Shown: piece after piece, positions 33,982-43,153 of the stretch
Position numbering within the stretch: the first letter of the stretch is position 1
How the letters are laid out: the number at the start of each line of letters is the position of its first letter
Origin: Crocinitomicaceae bacterium
GTDB lineage: Bacteria; Bacteroidota; Bacteroidia; Flavobacteriales_D; Crocinitomicaceae
Assembly (NCBI GenBank): GCA_018402525.1
Contig: JAGYIR010000007.1
Span: 62,001 to 126,000, forward strand
Direction of reading: 5' to 3'
DNA: 64,000 bases
Translations under genes and position numbers: made by a program
Notes under the pieces: generated by a model
The model's input: the letters and a program-made list of their open reading frames with translations, nothing else
Databases searched by the model: none
What the model was told of the DNA's origin: nothing

Positions 33982-34800
33982 TTATTTCAGCTGACTCATG
34001 ATTAATTTATCAAAAATTCGATCTCCGAACCACTTACGCATGAACAGTGCAGGCTTTGCCATGTATCCTTTGACATAGCGTGTTTTTGGACTTCGGACCG
34101 TGGCCGCTTTTGCAATCACCTTCCCTAAAACATCCATATTTGTCAGGCGATTACTGGTGTACAATTTTTCCATGTTCTCAGCTACCCTATTCGCAAAAGG
34201 ACCATAGGCAGTACTTCCAGAGGTTTTCTTTAAATTCTCGGCTGCAATTCCTCCCCAATCTGTTTTTATTCCACCCGGCTCAACAATAACGACGTCAATT
34301 CCAAATTCCCTCACTTCCAACCTCAAACAATCGCTCCAGCCCTCTACGGCGTGTTTTGTTGCGTGATACCAAGCTCCAAAAGGCGTGTACACTTTCCCAC
34401 CCATGGACGTAATGTTGACGATTCTACCACTCTTTTGTTGACGCATTCCGGGCAATACCAATTGCGTGATGCGCGCCAAACCGAACATGTTGACTTCAAA
34501 CTGACGTTTTGCTTCTTCCATCGGGACATCTTCCACCGAGCCGTAAGAGCCATAGCCAGCATTGTTGATGAGAACATCAATTCTCCCCTCTTTTTCCAAA
34601 ATCGTGTTCACTGCATTTACAATCGAAGCGTCGTCTGTTAAATCCAACGGCACGATGTGCATCCCCTTTTCTTCCAAATCTTTCATGCGATCCAAACGCC
34701 GCGCTGCTCCATATACCGTGTAACCTTGACTGTGCAAAATCATAGCGGTGGATTTCCCCATGCCTGAACTTGCTCCTGTAATTAATGCTACTTTTTTCAT
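33982..34800 (-). CDS. Short-chain dehydrogenase/reductase
   Basis: Classical SDR of 272 residues: cofactor motif GASSGMGKS (residues 9-17), NNAGYGSYG near 85, catalytic Tyr/Lys in YHATKHAVEG near 152 and PGGIKTDW near 180. Such SDR-AraC pairs are common in Bacteroidota; the natural substrate is unknown. The start at 34800 follows an AAGGAGG-like leader and a TACATTTG -7 element (34838-34845, minus). Confidence 0.85.
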   Translation of the reverse strand: MKKVALITGASSGMGKSTAMILHSQGYTVYGAARRLDRMKDLEEKGMHIVPLDLTDDASIVNAVNTILEKEGRIDVLINNAGYGSYGSVEDVPMEEAKRQFEVNMFGLARITQLVLPGMRQQKSGRIVNITSMGGKVYTPFGAWYHATKHAVEGWSDCLRLEVREFGIDVVIVEPGGIKTDWGGIAAENLKKTSGSTAYGPFANRVAENMEKLYTSNRLTNMDVLGKVIAKAATVRSPKTRYVKGYMAKPALFMRKWFGDRIFDKLIMSQLK

Positions 34801-34837
34801 CTACTACTCTTTAAGTGTTGTTCCTCCTTATCTACGA

Positions 34838-34845
34838 CAAATGTA
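34838..34845 (-). promoter_or_regulatory. -7 element of the SDR-AraC operon (TACATTTG)
   Basis: TACATTTG on the minus strand fits TAnnTTTG and ends 37 bases before the ATG at 34800. An AAGGAGG stretch lies in the leader. Confidence 0.45.
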
Positions 34846-34928
34846 CGGACGTCTAATGGTATGAAGTAACACAAAAAAAGGAAGGTAGAACACATTTTAC
34901 GGGGAATTTGGTGCTTGGGTGGATGAAA

Positions 34929-35231
34929 TCAAATATCTAGCGATAACTTGAGGGTTCCGTCAAGACCTTCTCGAATAATTCGCATTAATGTTGAAAGGCG
35001 AATATCGCTTGCGTTATTTTCAATGCGAGAAATGTAATTTTTCGTTGTCCCAACTTTATCGGCAAGTTGTTGCTGCGTAAGTTTTTTGCTTTTTCTTGCT
35101 TCTTGAATCAATACACCAATTTTAAAGGCCTCAAAATCTTCTTGAAATTTCTCGCGATCATCAGTTCCTCGCTTGCCATATTTTTTGTCAAGGTGAGCAT
35201 CCCAGCTAGTTACATTCTTATTTGTTGCCAT
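34929..35231 (-). CDS. higA: HigA-like XRE antitoxin
   Basis: A 100-residue antitoxin with a XRE helix-turn-helix (about residues 45-95: LIQEARKSKKLTQQQLADKV, TTKNYISRIENNASDIRL) after a charged N-terminus. It would bind the HigB-like toxin and the operon promoter. The gene overlaps the toxin gene by 14 bases, toxin first, the order typical of HigBA loci. The symbol follows this order and fold; the exact subfamily is not established. Confidence 0.78.
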   Translation of the reverse strand: MATNKNVTSWDAHLDKKYGKRGTDDREKFQEDFEAFKIGVLIQEARKSKKLTQQQLADKVGTTKNYISRIENNASDIRLSTLMRIIREGLDGTLKLSLDI

Positions 35232-35559
35232 AATATTCTTTTTTTAGTTTTTCAGCTTTCTTTATTTCCGACTTAGGCGTCTTTTGTGTTTTCTTCTGAA
35301 AACCGCTTAACAAAACAACCAAATTGCCCTTATCGAAAAAACAGAATATTCGAAAAATACCATTACCCGCCGAGACTCTTATCTCCCACAGTCCATCTGT
35401 GTTCGTTAAATGCTTTAGAAATTTCTCTGGAACTATTTTGGTGGTCTGAATCAACGTAACCGTCCAATCTATCTTATCTTGAACCTTTACTGGTTGTTTA
35501 TTGTAAAAGTCCCAAAAATGCTCACCGTAAATTTCAATTCCTCTTTTAAAATCGCTCAA
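35218..35559 (-). CDS. higB: HigB-like (RelE/ParE superfamily) toxin
   Basis: A 113-residue RelE-superfamily toxin of the Gp49/HigB type, predicted to cut mRNA on the ribosome. The family segment LWEIRVSAGNGIFRIFCFF lies near residue 57, and LLSGFQKKTQKTPKSEI near 85 is the Gp49-type signature with conserved basic residues. First gene of the pair with the XRE antitoxin downstream. The promoter overlaps a palindrome suited to autoregulation. Confidence 0.8.
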   Translation of the reverse strand: MSDFKRGIEIYGEHFWDFYNKQPVKVQDKIDWTVTLIQTTKIVPEKFLKHLTNTDGLWEIRVSAGNGIFRIFCFFDKGNLVVLLSGFQKKTQKTPKSEIKKAEKLKKEYYGNK

Positions 35560-35586
35560 GGTTTAATGATAATTTCGAGTTTAGTA

Positions 35587-35617
35587 CAAAGTTACCTAAT
35601 TAGGTAACAATTTCCAA
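35587..35617 (-). promoter_or_regulatory. Promoter of the toxin-antitoxin operon
   Basis: On the minus strand TTG (35615-35617), 20 bases, then TAACTTTG (35587-35594), which fits TAnnTTTG. The leader before the ATG at 35559 is about 27 bases. Confidence 0.55.
35591..35608. promoter_or_regulatory. Palindromic operator of the toxin-antitoxin operon
   Basis: GTTACCTAATTAGGTAAC is a perfect 18-base palindrome overlapping the -7 element, a typical site for the antitoxin to repress its own operon. Confidence 0.65.
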
Positions 35618-35731
35618 ATTAATTTTGGGATTTAGTTTCGAACAGCTGGATTTACCAACTAATCTGTTACTTATTCTGCATTAAACATTAAATAGATATG
35701 ACATAAGTCCTAAAAACCAAAATCTATACAT

Positions 35732-36097
35732 ATGAAACACTTACTATTTATTTTAGCCTCAGCCCTTTGTTTTCAAAGTTTTACACAATGTATTGTAACG
35801 CTTAAAACAGAAATGTTCAATGTAAAACCAGACGAAACACCTAACGTAGAATGGACTGACAAAATACCGTTTGAAAACATTTATTTTAAAGGAAATATTT
35901 CCGTTTTTGTCCTGGACACTTCTGAAACCTACGGTTTTCTATTTTCAAACAAGTCTTTTGAAAAGTATTTGCTCCTAGAAACGGGAAATGTTTGTGGTTC
36001 GGTGTTGTCTTTTCGTATAGATCTCAGTAAACCACAATCATTGAAAAGTGTTTGGAATGGACGAGAGTATGAGGATGAAGTTTTTATTTATGAGTAG
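35732..36097 (+). CDS. Small secreted protein, unrecognised
   Basis: A 121-residue exported protein (signal MKHLLFILASALCFQSFTQC; the Cys after the signal may not be lipidated). A short beta-rich mature region with FLFSNKSFEKYLLLETGNVC and an acidic end. No family recognised. It stands alone between the toxin-antitoxin locus and the hypothetical cluster, and ends at the hairpin at 36192. Confidence 0.5.
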   Translation: MKHLLFILASALCFQSFTQCIVTLKTEMFNVKPDETPNVEWTDKIPFENIYFKGNISVFVLDTSETYGFLFSNKSFEKYLLLETGNVCGSVLSFRIDLSKPQSLKSVWNGREYEDEVFIYE

Positions 36098-36191
36098 TAA
36101 AATCACTTACACTAGATATGCAATCCTGCGGCTAAGACAACTGCATCACATTTTAACTCGTTATCAAGGTACTTTAACTAAAAATCATATT

Positions 36192-36221
36192 GCAGAAAAG
36201 GAAAAGTAATTCCTTTTCTGC
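36192..36221. terminator. Hairpin between convergent genes
   Basis: A perfect 12-bp stem, GCAGAAAAGGAA with TTCCTTTTCTGC and a 6-base loop, in the gap between converging genes. It has no long T-run, but its position suggests a bidirectional transcription stop. Confidence 0.55.
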
Positions 36222-36294
36222 TGGATTTGTAATCTATCGGGTATCGGTGTTAATGTAATTGTGAGCCATACTTTTTACAGCATATTAACTACAC

Positions 36295-36747
36295 TTATTT
36301 TAGAAGTTCATCAATCGTTGTAATAATGTCATAATTTTCCTTGACAGTCTGATCCCAATTATCTTCATGGCTTTTACTCAGGATAACATTTGTCCTTTTT
36401 AGCTCATTCGCAGAAATTTTTGCATAACCAATTAATCTAATCTCTGCATTTCCAGATAAATTACCGGGTTCAAATACTTTGTATTTTTTAAAACGAACAA
36501 GGATTTCATTTCCATTTTTAAAAGCTGGAGACCTGTCAACTTGGTGAAAACCAAAATAAGGTAGTATTTCATCAATTATTGGGCAAGGCACTGCATTTTT
36601 TGTTGCATAGTCCTTATTCATTTCCTTTTCAGTGCCAGATGGTATTTGCTTTATCAACAGTTTGTTTTCCAATATTTTCAGAACTTTAAAGCATTCATGT
36701 TTGTAAGTCTGACAATTTTCAATTAAGTAGTGTTTGTTTGTTTCCAT
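36295..36747 (-). CDS. Unrecognised cytoplasmic protein
   Basis: A 150-residue protein without signal peptide or membrane helix. It has alternating strands and helices (CFKVLKILENKLLIKQI, KNGNEILVRFKKYKVF) and no motif I recognise. Belongs to the AT-rich minus-strand cluster ending at 39346, though 115 bases separate it from the next gene. The function cannot be inferred. Confidence 0.5.
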   Translation of the reverse strand: METNKHYLIENCQTYKHECFKVLKILENKLLIKQIPSGTEKEMNKDYATKNAVPCPIIDEILPYFGFHQVDRSPAFKNGNEILVRFKKYKVFEPGNLSGNAEIRLIGYAKISANELKRTNVILSKSHEDNWDQTVKENYDIITTIDELLK

Positions 36748-36862
36748 GGTTGTCTTTATTTATAGTGTAGCCTTCCCCTTTTGGTAAACTTCCCTGTTTT
36801 TTCTCCATTTATCAATAACAGAACATAGTCTTAATCATTTAAGCTAAAGTACAACCTTCTTG

Positions 36863-37342
36863 TTAAAAATAATACTCAACGAAATAGGAGTCCTCAGCAT
36901 ATTTATAAATGGTGGCTTTTTCTCCTAATCCATTGCTATATAGGTCTTTTTCATAAAGCCTCATGCTTTTGAAATCGACAAGTCGCATTAGAAAATTATT
37001 TGCAGAACTGAAGTAATTGAAATTATATTGAATTACTGTCAATTTCTGACTTTCAAAAGTTAAAGTTATCATACAAGCATTGTCATATATGAATTGAATC
37101 GCATTATGCTCCGTAAGCAGTTTAAACTCGGATACTTTATTGTCACTCTTAAGACTAATTTTTATTTTTTCGTACTCATTTTCTGGTAATGATTCTTTGA
37201 AATTTTTTGGAGCCAATTTTAAACAAATTACGTACGGATTATATTTAAGCACGTTGTATAGGTTTTCATCATCATTTTGACAATGTGATTTAAATGATGA
37301 AAACGAAAAAATGCAAATAAGTAAATAAATTAAGTGTTTCAT
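36863..37342 (-). CDS. Unrecognised secreted protein
   Basis: A 159-residue exported protein (signal MKHLIYLLICIFSFSSFKSH) with a beta-rich mature part (KSDNKVSEFKLL, QKLTVIQYNFNYF). No family recognised. It starts 11 bases after the stop of the M48-TPR gene and is probably the peptidase's co-transcribed partner, possibly a substrate, inhibitor or adaptor; this is inference from position only. Confidence 0.5.
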   Translation of the reverse strand: MKHLIYLLICIFSFSSFKSHCQNDDENLYNVLKYNPYVICLKLAPKNFKESLPENEYEKIKISLKSDNKVSEFKLLTEHNAIQFIYDNACMITLTFESQKLTVIQYNFNYFSSANNFLMRLVDFKSMRLYEKDLYSNGLGEKATIYKYAEDSYFVEYYF

Positions 37343-37353
37343 ATTGTTTGTTA

Positions 37354-38952
37354 TTAGTCCATTATCACTTTACAAGCTTCAGTAAATCCCATTTTGCATG
37401 ATTCGATGAAATCGTCTGTTGCCAATTCAAAATTTTCGAGATGCGCATAGAGTATTCCTCTTCGATAAAGATAGAATGATTTTAATTCTATATCATCAAC
37501 TAGGTTAATTGCGTTAGTAATGGATTGAGTTCCCTCGAGAAGCTTGCCCTCTGATATATATATTTCGTAAAGGGCAAAATTTAACTTGTATTTGTAGTCT
37601 ATTCTAGCGGTATTTCCTAATAACTTTTTGTAATAATTGATTGCTTCGATATGGCTTGCTTCGTACTTTGAGATGTTGCCTAAATGGAAAAGCATGACAT
37701 CATAATAGTAATAGTATTCGCTGTCTTTAGGGTATTTTTCAACTATTGCTAATGACTTTTTAAACAGTGATTTGCAAAATGAGAAATTTGGTAAAGCTTC
37801 TTTTGTTTCTTCGTCATATAATGCTCTTCCATAATGTAACAAAATATCTGATTGCAAAAGGGACTCATTATCATTTTTTATAAGATTATAGGCTTCTATC
37901 GCATTTTTCATAAACTTAGTATAGTTACCAACTCTTCTGTAATAAATGCTTGTATTTAAGAAAAATTTGGGATTGCTTGATTTTTTTTCTATTAATGAAA
38001 TGAAATATTCCAAGTCCTTTTTGTCAGTGCTATTTAGATCATTCGAGGCGATCTCAAGTAAGTCTATTAGAGCATCTTCATTATCAATATTCTTTCTTAA
38101 TATTTTTAAATAAAGGTTTTGAGCTTTCTGAAAGTTGTTTGAATGCTTGTATATAAATGCTTTTGTAATATCTAAATCTGAACTATTATTTTCAAATTGA
38201 ATTTGGTCAATTAAATATTCTGCGATATTCAAATATTTGATGTCACCGCTTAAATCAAATTTTTTGAGATTTAATTTCAGATCGATATATTTTTGATTAT
38301 TCGATTCTTTTTGAAATTTGTCAGAATGCCTTTTTTCACTTTCTTCAACAATTGAGTATATTCTGTTTTTTTCACTGAAAAATCCTTTCAATGCATATTC
38401 TAGTCTTACGTTTCCTGAAGGGTGGGTACTATATTGATTTTCAGTATTTGGTAATTTATTAAGAATGTTAAAAACCCTATTTTCTGAGTATCCAAGTTTG
38501 TACATTATTGAACCTGCGAAATAATCTGCCTCAAGTTCTTTAGTTCGTTTTTCACCTATAGTTTCATTTGTAGGAATTGTATGCCCATTTATATGATGAC
38601 CGACTTCATGTGCTAATATAAAAACAGATGCTGCATCATCATGATAAATATTTTGGAAATAATGGTAGTCGAATAAAATATACCTTTTGTTGTTATTCAA
38701 AGGGTTAATGACAGCACATGCATTTTGAAGTTGGTCACAGTTGATTAAAGTGAAATTATTTGAAATATTAGAAACCTTCGTTACTTCTGAAATTATATTA
38801 TTTGTTTGGTTCTCTTTTTTTTGAGTTAGACAGTTCAGGAAAATTGATTCATTCTCATTCTCCGAATAACGACATATTTGGTCAAATTGTTGACAATAAA
38901 CATCTAAAATGTTTAAAAGGCAAAGTATTGATATTAAAAAACAATTTTTCAT
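37354..38952 (-). CDS. Secreted M48-like metallopeptidase with TPR repeats
   Basis: A 532-residue exported protein. After a signal peptide (to about residue 20), a compact M48-type zinc peptidase domain carries HEVGH at residues 115-119 and the third-ligand region ELEADYFAG at 139-147, followed by STHPS near 178, a usual M48 motif. From about 220 to 532 come TPR-like helical repeats. The order (signal, M48, TPR) recalls E. coli BepA, which handles misfolded outer-membrane proteins, but the catalytic region is shorter. The gene is clearly AT-rich compared with its surroundings. A palindrome lies just upstream. Confidence 0.7.
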   Translation of the reverse strand: MKNCFLISILCLLNILDVYCQQFDQICRYSENENESIFLNCLTQKKENQTNNIISEVTKVSNISNNFTLINCDQLQNACAVINPLNNNKRYILFDYHYFQNIYHDDAASVFILAHEVGHHINGHTIPTNETIGEKRTKELEADYFAGSIMYKLGYSENRVFNILNKLPNTENQYSTHPSGNVRLEYALKGFFSEKNRIYSIVEESEKRHSDKFQKESNNQKYIDLKLNLKKFDLSGDIKYLNIAEYLIDQIQFENNSSDLDITKAFIYKHSNNFQKAQNLYLKILRKNIDNEDALIDLLEIASNDLNSTDKKDLEYFISLIEKKSSNPKFFLNTSIYYRRVGNYTKFMKNAIEAYNLIKNDNESLLQSDILLHYGRALYDEETKEALPNFSFCKSLFKKSLAIVEKYPKDSEYYYYYDVMLFHLGNISKYEASHIEAINYYKKLLGNTARIDYKYKLNFALYEIYISEGKLLEGTQSITNAINLVDDIELKSFYLYRRGILYAHLENFELATDDFIESCKMGFTEACKVIMD

Positions 38953-38958
38953 TTGGTA

Positions 38959-38974
38959 TACTATTTAAATAGTA
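38959..38974. promoter_or_regulatory. Palindrome upstream of the M48-TPR gene
   Basis: TACTATTTAAATAGTA, a perfect 16-base palindrome, lies 6 bases before the ATG at 38952 (minus strand). It may be an operator or just part of an AT-rich leader. Confidence 0.4.
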
Positions 38975-39058
38975 GATGTGTTTTAAAAAAAATAATAGAA
39001 CATTTTTTTCGTAATTAATTATTCAAATATTTAAGATTTATTTGGCTCTGATTTATTG

Positions 39059-39346
39059 CTATATTTTATCATTATCGTTTTTTTTCGGTCTTATTATTTC
39101 AAATGAAATGCAAATATCTCTAACAAGTAACAAATTGTCCTTAGAAAATCTATCAGATTTACTTAACAATTCAATTTGGGTCTTAATCTCGTTGAGGATA
39201 TTTACTTTAGTCTTCTCGTGCGTAAATGCTGATATATAATTCCATGCGTTTTCGAAATTTGATTCATAATCAGGCGAATCATCTTTGAGTTCTTTTGTTG
39301 CTTTTTCTAATAAAGCATTATACGTTTCATTGTTAAATTCATTCAT
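39059..39346 (-). CDS. Small unrecognised cytoplasmic protein
   Basis: A 95-residue, highly charged protein without signal peptide or transmembrane segment (MNEFNNETYNALLEKATKEL ... ILNEIKTQIELLSKS), mainly helical by pattern. No family recognised. It is 106 bases upstream of the M48-TPR gene on the same strand, in AT-rich DNA. Possibly part of the same acquired block. Confidence 0.5.
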   Translation of the reverse strand: MNEFNNETYNALLEKATKELKDDSPDYESNFENAWNYISAFTHEKTKVNILNEIKTQIELLSKSDRFSKDNLLLVRDICISFEIIRPKKNDNDKI

Positions 39347-39455
39347 GTTGTGTGTGTTAGTTGGCTATAACATACGAATAAACAACATCCCGCAAAGTCG
39401 GAACAGGTTGTGGTTTATTTCCAACCTCCAAAATAACCAAAAAATCCTTACATCC

Positions 39456-42257
39456 CTACAACTCCAACCCCAAATACTTCGCCGTGTGCGAAACATCTGC
39501 AAACTTCTTCGTAATTGCTTCGGGAGTTCCTGCACAGACAATTTTTCCACCGTCTTTTCCGCCTTCGGGACCGATGTCGACAATGTGATCCGCGACTTTG
39601 ATGATGTCCAAATTGTGCTCGATGACCAACACTGTGTTGCCTTCGTCGGCGAGTTTTTGTAACACGAGAAGGAGCATTTTAATGTCCTCAAAATGCAAGC
39701 CCGTAGAAGGTTCGTCCAAAATGTACAGGGTATTGCCCGTGCTGCGCTTGGAAAGTTCTGCGGACAATTTAATGCGCTGCGCTTCACCCCCAGAAAGTGT
39801 GGTGGATGGTTGTCCCAAAGTCACGTAACCCATTCCCACAGAAAGTAAGGTGTCCAAAATGCGGTGAATTTTCGGGATGTGCTCAAAAAAGCCTGTTGCA
39901 TCTTGAATGGTCATGTTCAACACATCGCTGATGGATTTTCCTTTGTAGCGGACTTCCAAGGTTTCTCGGTTGTAGCGCTTACCGTTGCACGTTTCGCATT
40001 CCACCAAGACATCGGGCAAGAAATTCATTTCCACGACTTTCATTCCGCCACCCTTGCAGGTTTCACAGCGTCCACCGATAACGTTGAAAGAAAAACGCCC
40101 TGCTTTGTATCCGCGGATTTGCGCTTCGGGCAAATTGGAGAAAATGGAACGGATTTCATCGAATAATTTGGTGTACGTCGCGGGATTTGAACGTGGCGTT
40201 CTACCAATCGGACTCTGGTCAATTTCAATGACTTTGTCCAAATGTTCCAACCCAGAAATGGACGTGTACGGCAAGGGTTTCTTCACGCCGTTGTAAATTT
40301 CTTTCAATAAAATGGGGTACAAGGTTTGGTTGATCAAGGATGATTTTCCACTGCCCGAAACGCCCGTGATGCAGGTAAACGTTCCCAAAGGAATCGTCAG
40401 GTCTACGTTTTGCAAATTTCTGCCTGTCGCTCCTTTCAATACCAATTTCTTTCCATTTCCTTTCCGACGGGTGGTAGGAACTTCAATCTTCTTCACCCCT
40501 GTCAAATATTGGTTCGTGAGCGAATCTTTGTTGGTCAGCTGACCGATGGGACTTGCATTGACAATTTCGCCGCCGTGTACACCCGCACCTGGACCTAAAT
40601 CGACCACAAAGTCAGCCGCTTCAATCATTTCTTTGTCGTGTTCCACCACAATGACAGAATTTCCCGTATCGCGCAAACGTTTCAGAGAGGTAATCAAGCG
40701 GGAATTATCGCGTTGATGCAAGCCGATGGAAGGTTCATCCAAAATGTACAGGACGTTCATCAATTCACTTCCAATTTGCGTTGCCAAGCGAATCCGTTGC
40801 GCCTCTCCTCCAGAAAGTGTCTTTGCGGAACGGTGCAGCGACAAATAGGTCAATCCCACTTCTACAATAAATCCTAAGCGCGCGTTGATTTCCTTTAAAA
40901 TTTCTGTGGCGATGGTCAGTTCGTTCTTCGAGAGTTGCTTTTCGATGGTTTTGAACCATGCCGCCAAATCGAGGATGTCCATTTGCGCCAGCTCGCCGAT
41001 GTGCTTTCCAGCAATCTTAAAAAAGTGAGCTTCCTTCTTGATCCGCGTTCCTTCGCAGGTGGGACAGACATTTTTATTCATAAAGCTTTGCGCCCAACGT
41101 TGAATCGGAGCAGAACTCTCTTCCGAATGGCGCGCCACAAAATTGATGACGCCTTCGAATACAATCTCACTGCTTTTGTTGGAACGTTCAATACCTTCAT
41201 TTCCGTTCAGCACGACTTCCATTACTTCCTCGCTGATTTCTGAAATCGGAGTCGTCAACGCAAATCCTTCTTGTTTCAGGAACGCTTCCAGTTTCTCAAA
41301 AATCCACTTGCGCTTGTATTCGCCCAAAGGTGCCAATCCCCCTTTCTTGATCGATTTTTTCGGATCTGGAATGATTTTATCGATGTCCACTTCGGAAACT
41401 TCTCCCAATCCGCTGCACGTTTTGCAGGAACCGTAGGGTGAATTGAACGAAAACAAACTCGGTTCGGGTTCGGGATAACTAATCCCAGTAGTTGGACACA
41501 TCAACAAGCGACTAAAATGGCGTACTTCGTTCGTTTCAAAGTCCATCAGCATCATTGATTTATCGCCGTGCTTCATGGCTGTGACTACATCGTCGTAAAT
41601 GCGTTTTTTGTCCTTTGCGGAGATTTCAAGTCGATCTACTACGATTTCAATGTCGTGAATTTTATAGCGATCGAGTTTCATTCCCTTTTCGATGTCCAGC
41701 AATTCGCCATCAACGCGCACTTTCGTGAAACCCATTTTCTGGATCTGCTCGAACAATTCACGGTAATGTCCCTTTCGACCTTTAATTTTCGGCGCCAATA
41801 CAATCACTTTTTTGCCTGCGTATTGTTCAATGATTAAATCCACGATTTGATCATCCGAATACTTGACCATCGCTTCGCCTGTGTTGTACGAATACGCAAT
41901 TCCAACTCGAGCAAAGAGCAAGCGCATGAAATCGTAAATCTCGGTGATGGTCCCCACTGTAGACCGTGGTGAGCGCGAAACCGTTTTTTGTTCAATCGAA
42001 ATTACGGGACTTAATCCATCAATTTTATCGACGTCGGGACGTTCCAATCCACCCAAAAACTGGCGAGCATACGCTGAAAATGTTTCAATGTAACGACGTT
42101 GTCCTTCCGCGAAAATCGTATCAAATGCCAGGGAAGACTTTCCACTCCCGCTCAATCCAGTAAAGACCACCAATGAATTCCGTGGAATTTTGAGATCGAT
42201 GTTCTTCAGATTGTGTTCACGTGCTCCGTAAACTTCTATATATGTTTTTTTACTCAC
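39456..42257 (-). CDS. uvrA: Excinuclease ABC subunit A
   Basis: DNA-damage recognition ATPase of nucleotide excision repair, 933 residues. Two ABC domains: the first Walker A GLSGSGKSSLAF near residue 34 and the second GVSGSGKSSLIN near 635. ABC signatures LSGGEAQRIRLA and LSGGEAQRIKLS, zinc modules with CKTCSG, CPTCEG and CETCKGGG/CETCNG. Full-length UvrA. The start overlaps the stop of the lytic transglycosylase gene by 4 bases (ATGA), so they are co-translated. UvrB and UvrC are elsewhere. Confidence 0.95.
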   Translation of the reverse strand: MSKKTYIEVYGAREHNLKNIDLKIPRNSLVVFTGLSGSGKSSLAFDTIFAEGQRRYIETFSAYARQFLGGLERPDVDKIDGLSPVISIEQKTVSRSPRSTVGTITEIYDFMRLLFARVGIAYSYNTGEAMVKYSDDQIVDLIIEQYAGKKVIVLAPKIKGRKGHYRELFEQIQKMGFTKVRVDGELLDIEKGMKLDRYKIHDIEIVVDRLEISAKDKKRIYDDVVTAMKHGDKSMMLMDFETNEVRHFSRLLMCPTTGISYPEPEPSLFSFNSPYGSCKTCSGLGEVSEVDIDKIIPDPKKSIKKGGLAPLGEYKRKWIFEKLEAFLKQEGFALTTPISEISEEVMEVVLNGNEGIERSNKSSEIVFEGVINFVARHSEESSAPIQRWAQSFMNKNVCPTCEGTRIKKEAHFFKIAGKHIGELAQMDILDLAAWFKTIEKQLSKNELTIATEILKEINARLGFIVEVGLTYLSLHRSAKTLSGGEAQRIRLATQIGSELMNVLYILDEPSIGLHQRDNSRLITSLKRLRDTGNSVIVVEHDKEMIEAADFVVDLGPGAGVHGGEIVNASPIGQLTNKDSLTNQYLTGVKKIEVPTTRRKGNGKKLVLKGATGRNLQNVDLTIPLGTFTCITGVSGSGKSSLINQTLYPILLKEIYNGVKKPLPYTSISGLEHLDKVIEIDQSPIGRTPRSNPATYTKLFDEIRSIFSNLPEAQIRGYKAGRFSFNVIGGRCETCKGGGMKVVEMNFLPDVLVECETCNGKRYNRETLEVRYKGKSISDVLNMTIQDATGFFEHIPKIHRILDTLLSVGMGYVTLGQPSTTLSGGEAQRIKLSAELSKRSTGNTLYILDEPSTGLHFEDIKMLLLVLQKLADEGNTVLVIEHNLDIIKVADHIVDIGPEGGKDGGKIVCAGTPEAITKKFADVSHTAKYLGLEL

Positions 42258-43153
42258 TTTGCTGGCAGTTCAATAATCATTTCCGCGTCCTTAACCACTA
42301 ATTTATCCGTCAAAATCCATGGATTCAGCAGTTTCAACATCCTGTAATTCGAGCCTTGTTCCTTAGCCCAATGCTTCAAATTCAAGATCGATGCTTTTAC
42401 AACCACTTCACGCGTGGGAATCGGTTCGTACAATTCAATTTCTTCTTTGGAAAACCCGTAGGCTTCTGGATTCTCGAAAATCAGCTTCATCGCTAGAATG
42501 CGAAATACGTAACGACTTGTTTCATTGGTGAGGTGCAAATCAAAGTAGGTGTCCACTTCTTGGTCTTCCAGTGCATCTTGAATTCCACCCATTCCTCTGT
42601 TGTATGAAGCTGCTGTGAGCATCCAATCGTTGAATTTCTTTTGCGCATTTTGCAGGTAGTGACAGGCCGCCACCGTACTTTTTGCGATGTCCAAGCGTTC
42701 ATCAATTTGTGCATTCACCACTAAGCCAAATTCTTCAGCAGTCTTCGGCATAAACTGCCAAAATCCTTTTGCCCCTGAGGGACTTGTCGCTTGCGTCAAT
42801 CCACTTTCGATGAGGCACAAGTATTTAAAATCGTCGGGAATTCCATTGGCTTTTAGTTCCTTTTCGATCTGTGGAAAATAGCGGTTCGCTTGTTTGAGTC
42901 CTTGAATTGTGGAACTATGGTAAAATGTATTGACGATCAATTCTTTGTCGAGTCGCTCGCGCACATCAAAATTATCCAGTTGAAACTCTTCGCCACAAAA
43001 AGTGACAGACTTCGGCAACGGGGGCAATGGGATTTTCTTCGTTTCTTCTTTCTCTTCGACTTGCTCAATAGGCGTTTCTTTCGGGTTCGTGTCCGTTGTA
43101 CATGCTTGAAAAACGCACGTTGTTCCGAGGAAAATGATTGGTAAAATTCGCAT
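42254..43153 (-). CDS. Lytic murein transglycosylase (SLT), lipoprotein
   Basis: A 299-residue outer-membrane-type lipoprotein (MRILPIIFLGTTCVFQAC, lipid Cys at the end of the signal) with an SLT lysozyme-like domain: catalytic Glu in CLIESGLTQATSPSGAKGFW (around residue 115), AASYNRGMGGIQ near 190. It cuts peptidoglycan glycan strands to form anhydromuropeptides. The frame begins at 43165, but the ATG at 43153 starts the lipoprotein signal. Its stop overlaps the uvrA start. Confidence 0.85.
   Translation of the reverse strand: MRILPIIFLGTTCVFQACTTDTNPKETPIEQVEEKEETKKIPLPPLPKSVTFCGEEFQLDNFDVRERLDKELIVNTFYHSSTIQGLKQANRYFPQIEKELKANGIPDDFKYLCLIESGLTQATSPSGAKGFWQFMPKTAEEFGLVVNAQIDERLDIAKSTVAACHYLQNAQKKFNDWMLTAASYNRGMGGIQDALEDQEVDTYFDLHLTNETSRYVFRILAMKLIFENPEAYGFSKEEIELYEPIPTREVVVKASILNLKHWAKEQGSNYRMLKLLNPWILTDKLVVKDAEMIIELPAK

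Noticed and set aside
37354-38952. Calling the M48-TPR gene bepA
   Set aside because: The domain order is similar, but the catalytic domain is short and no closer match can be shown by eye, so no symbol is given.
39042-39239. A plus-strand ORF opposite the 95-residue gene at 39059-39346
   Set aside because: It starts with a membrane-like segment but has no promoter, and the opposite frame has better composition and context.
41568-41837. Several plus-strand ORFs within uvrA
   Set aside because: They are shadows of the uvrA frame on the other strand; the amino-acid pattern is that of reverse-complement coding.
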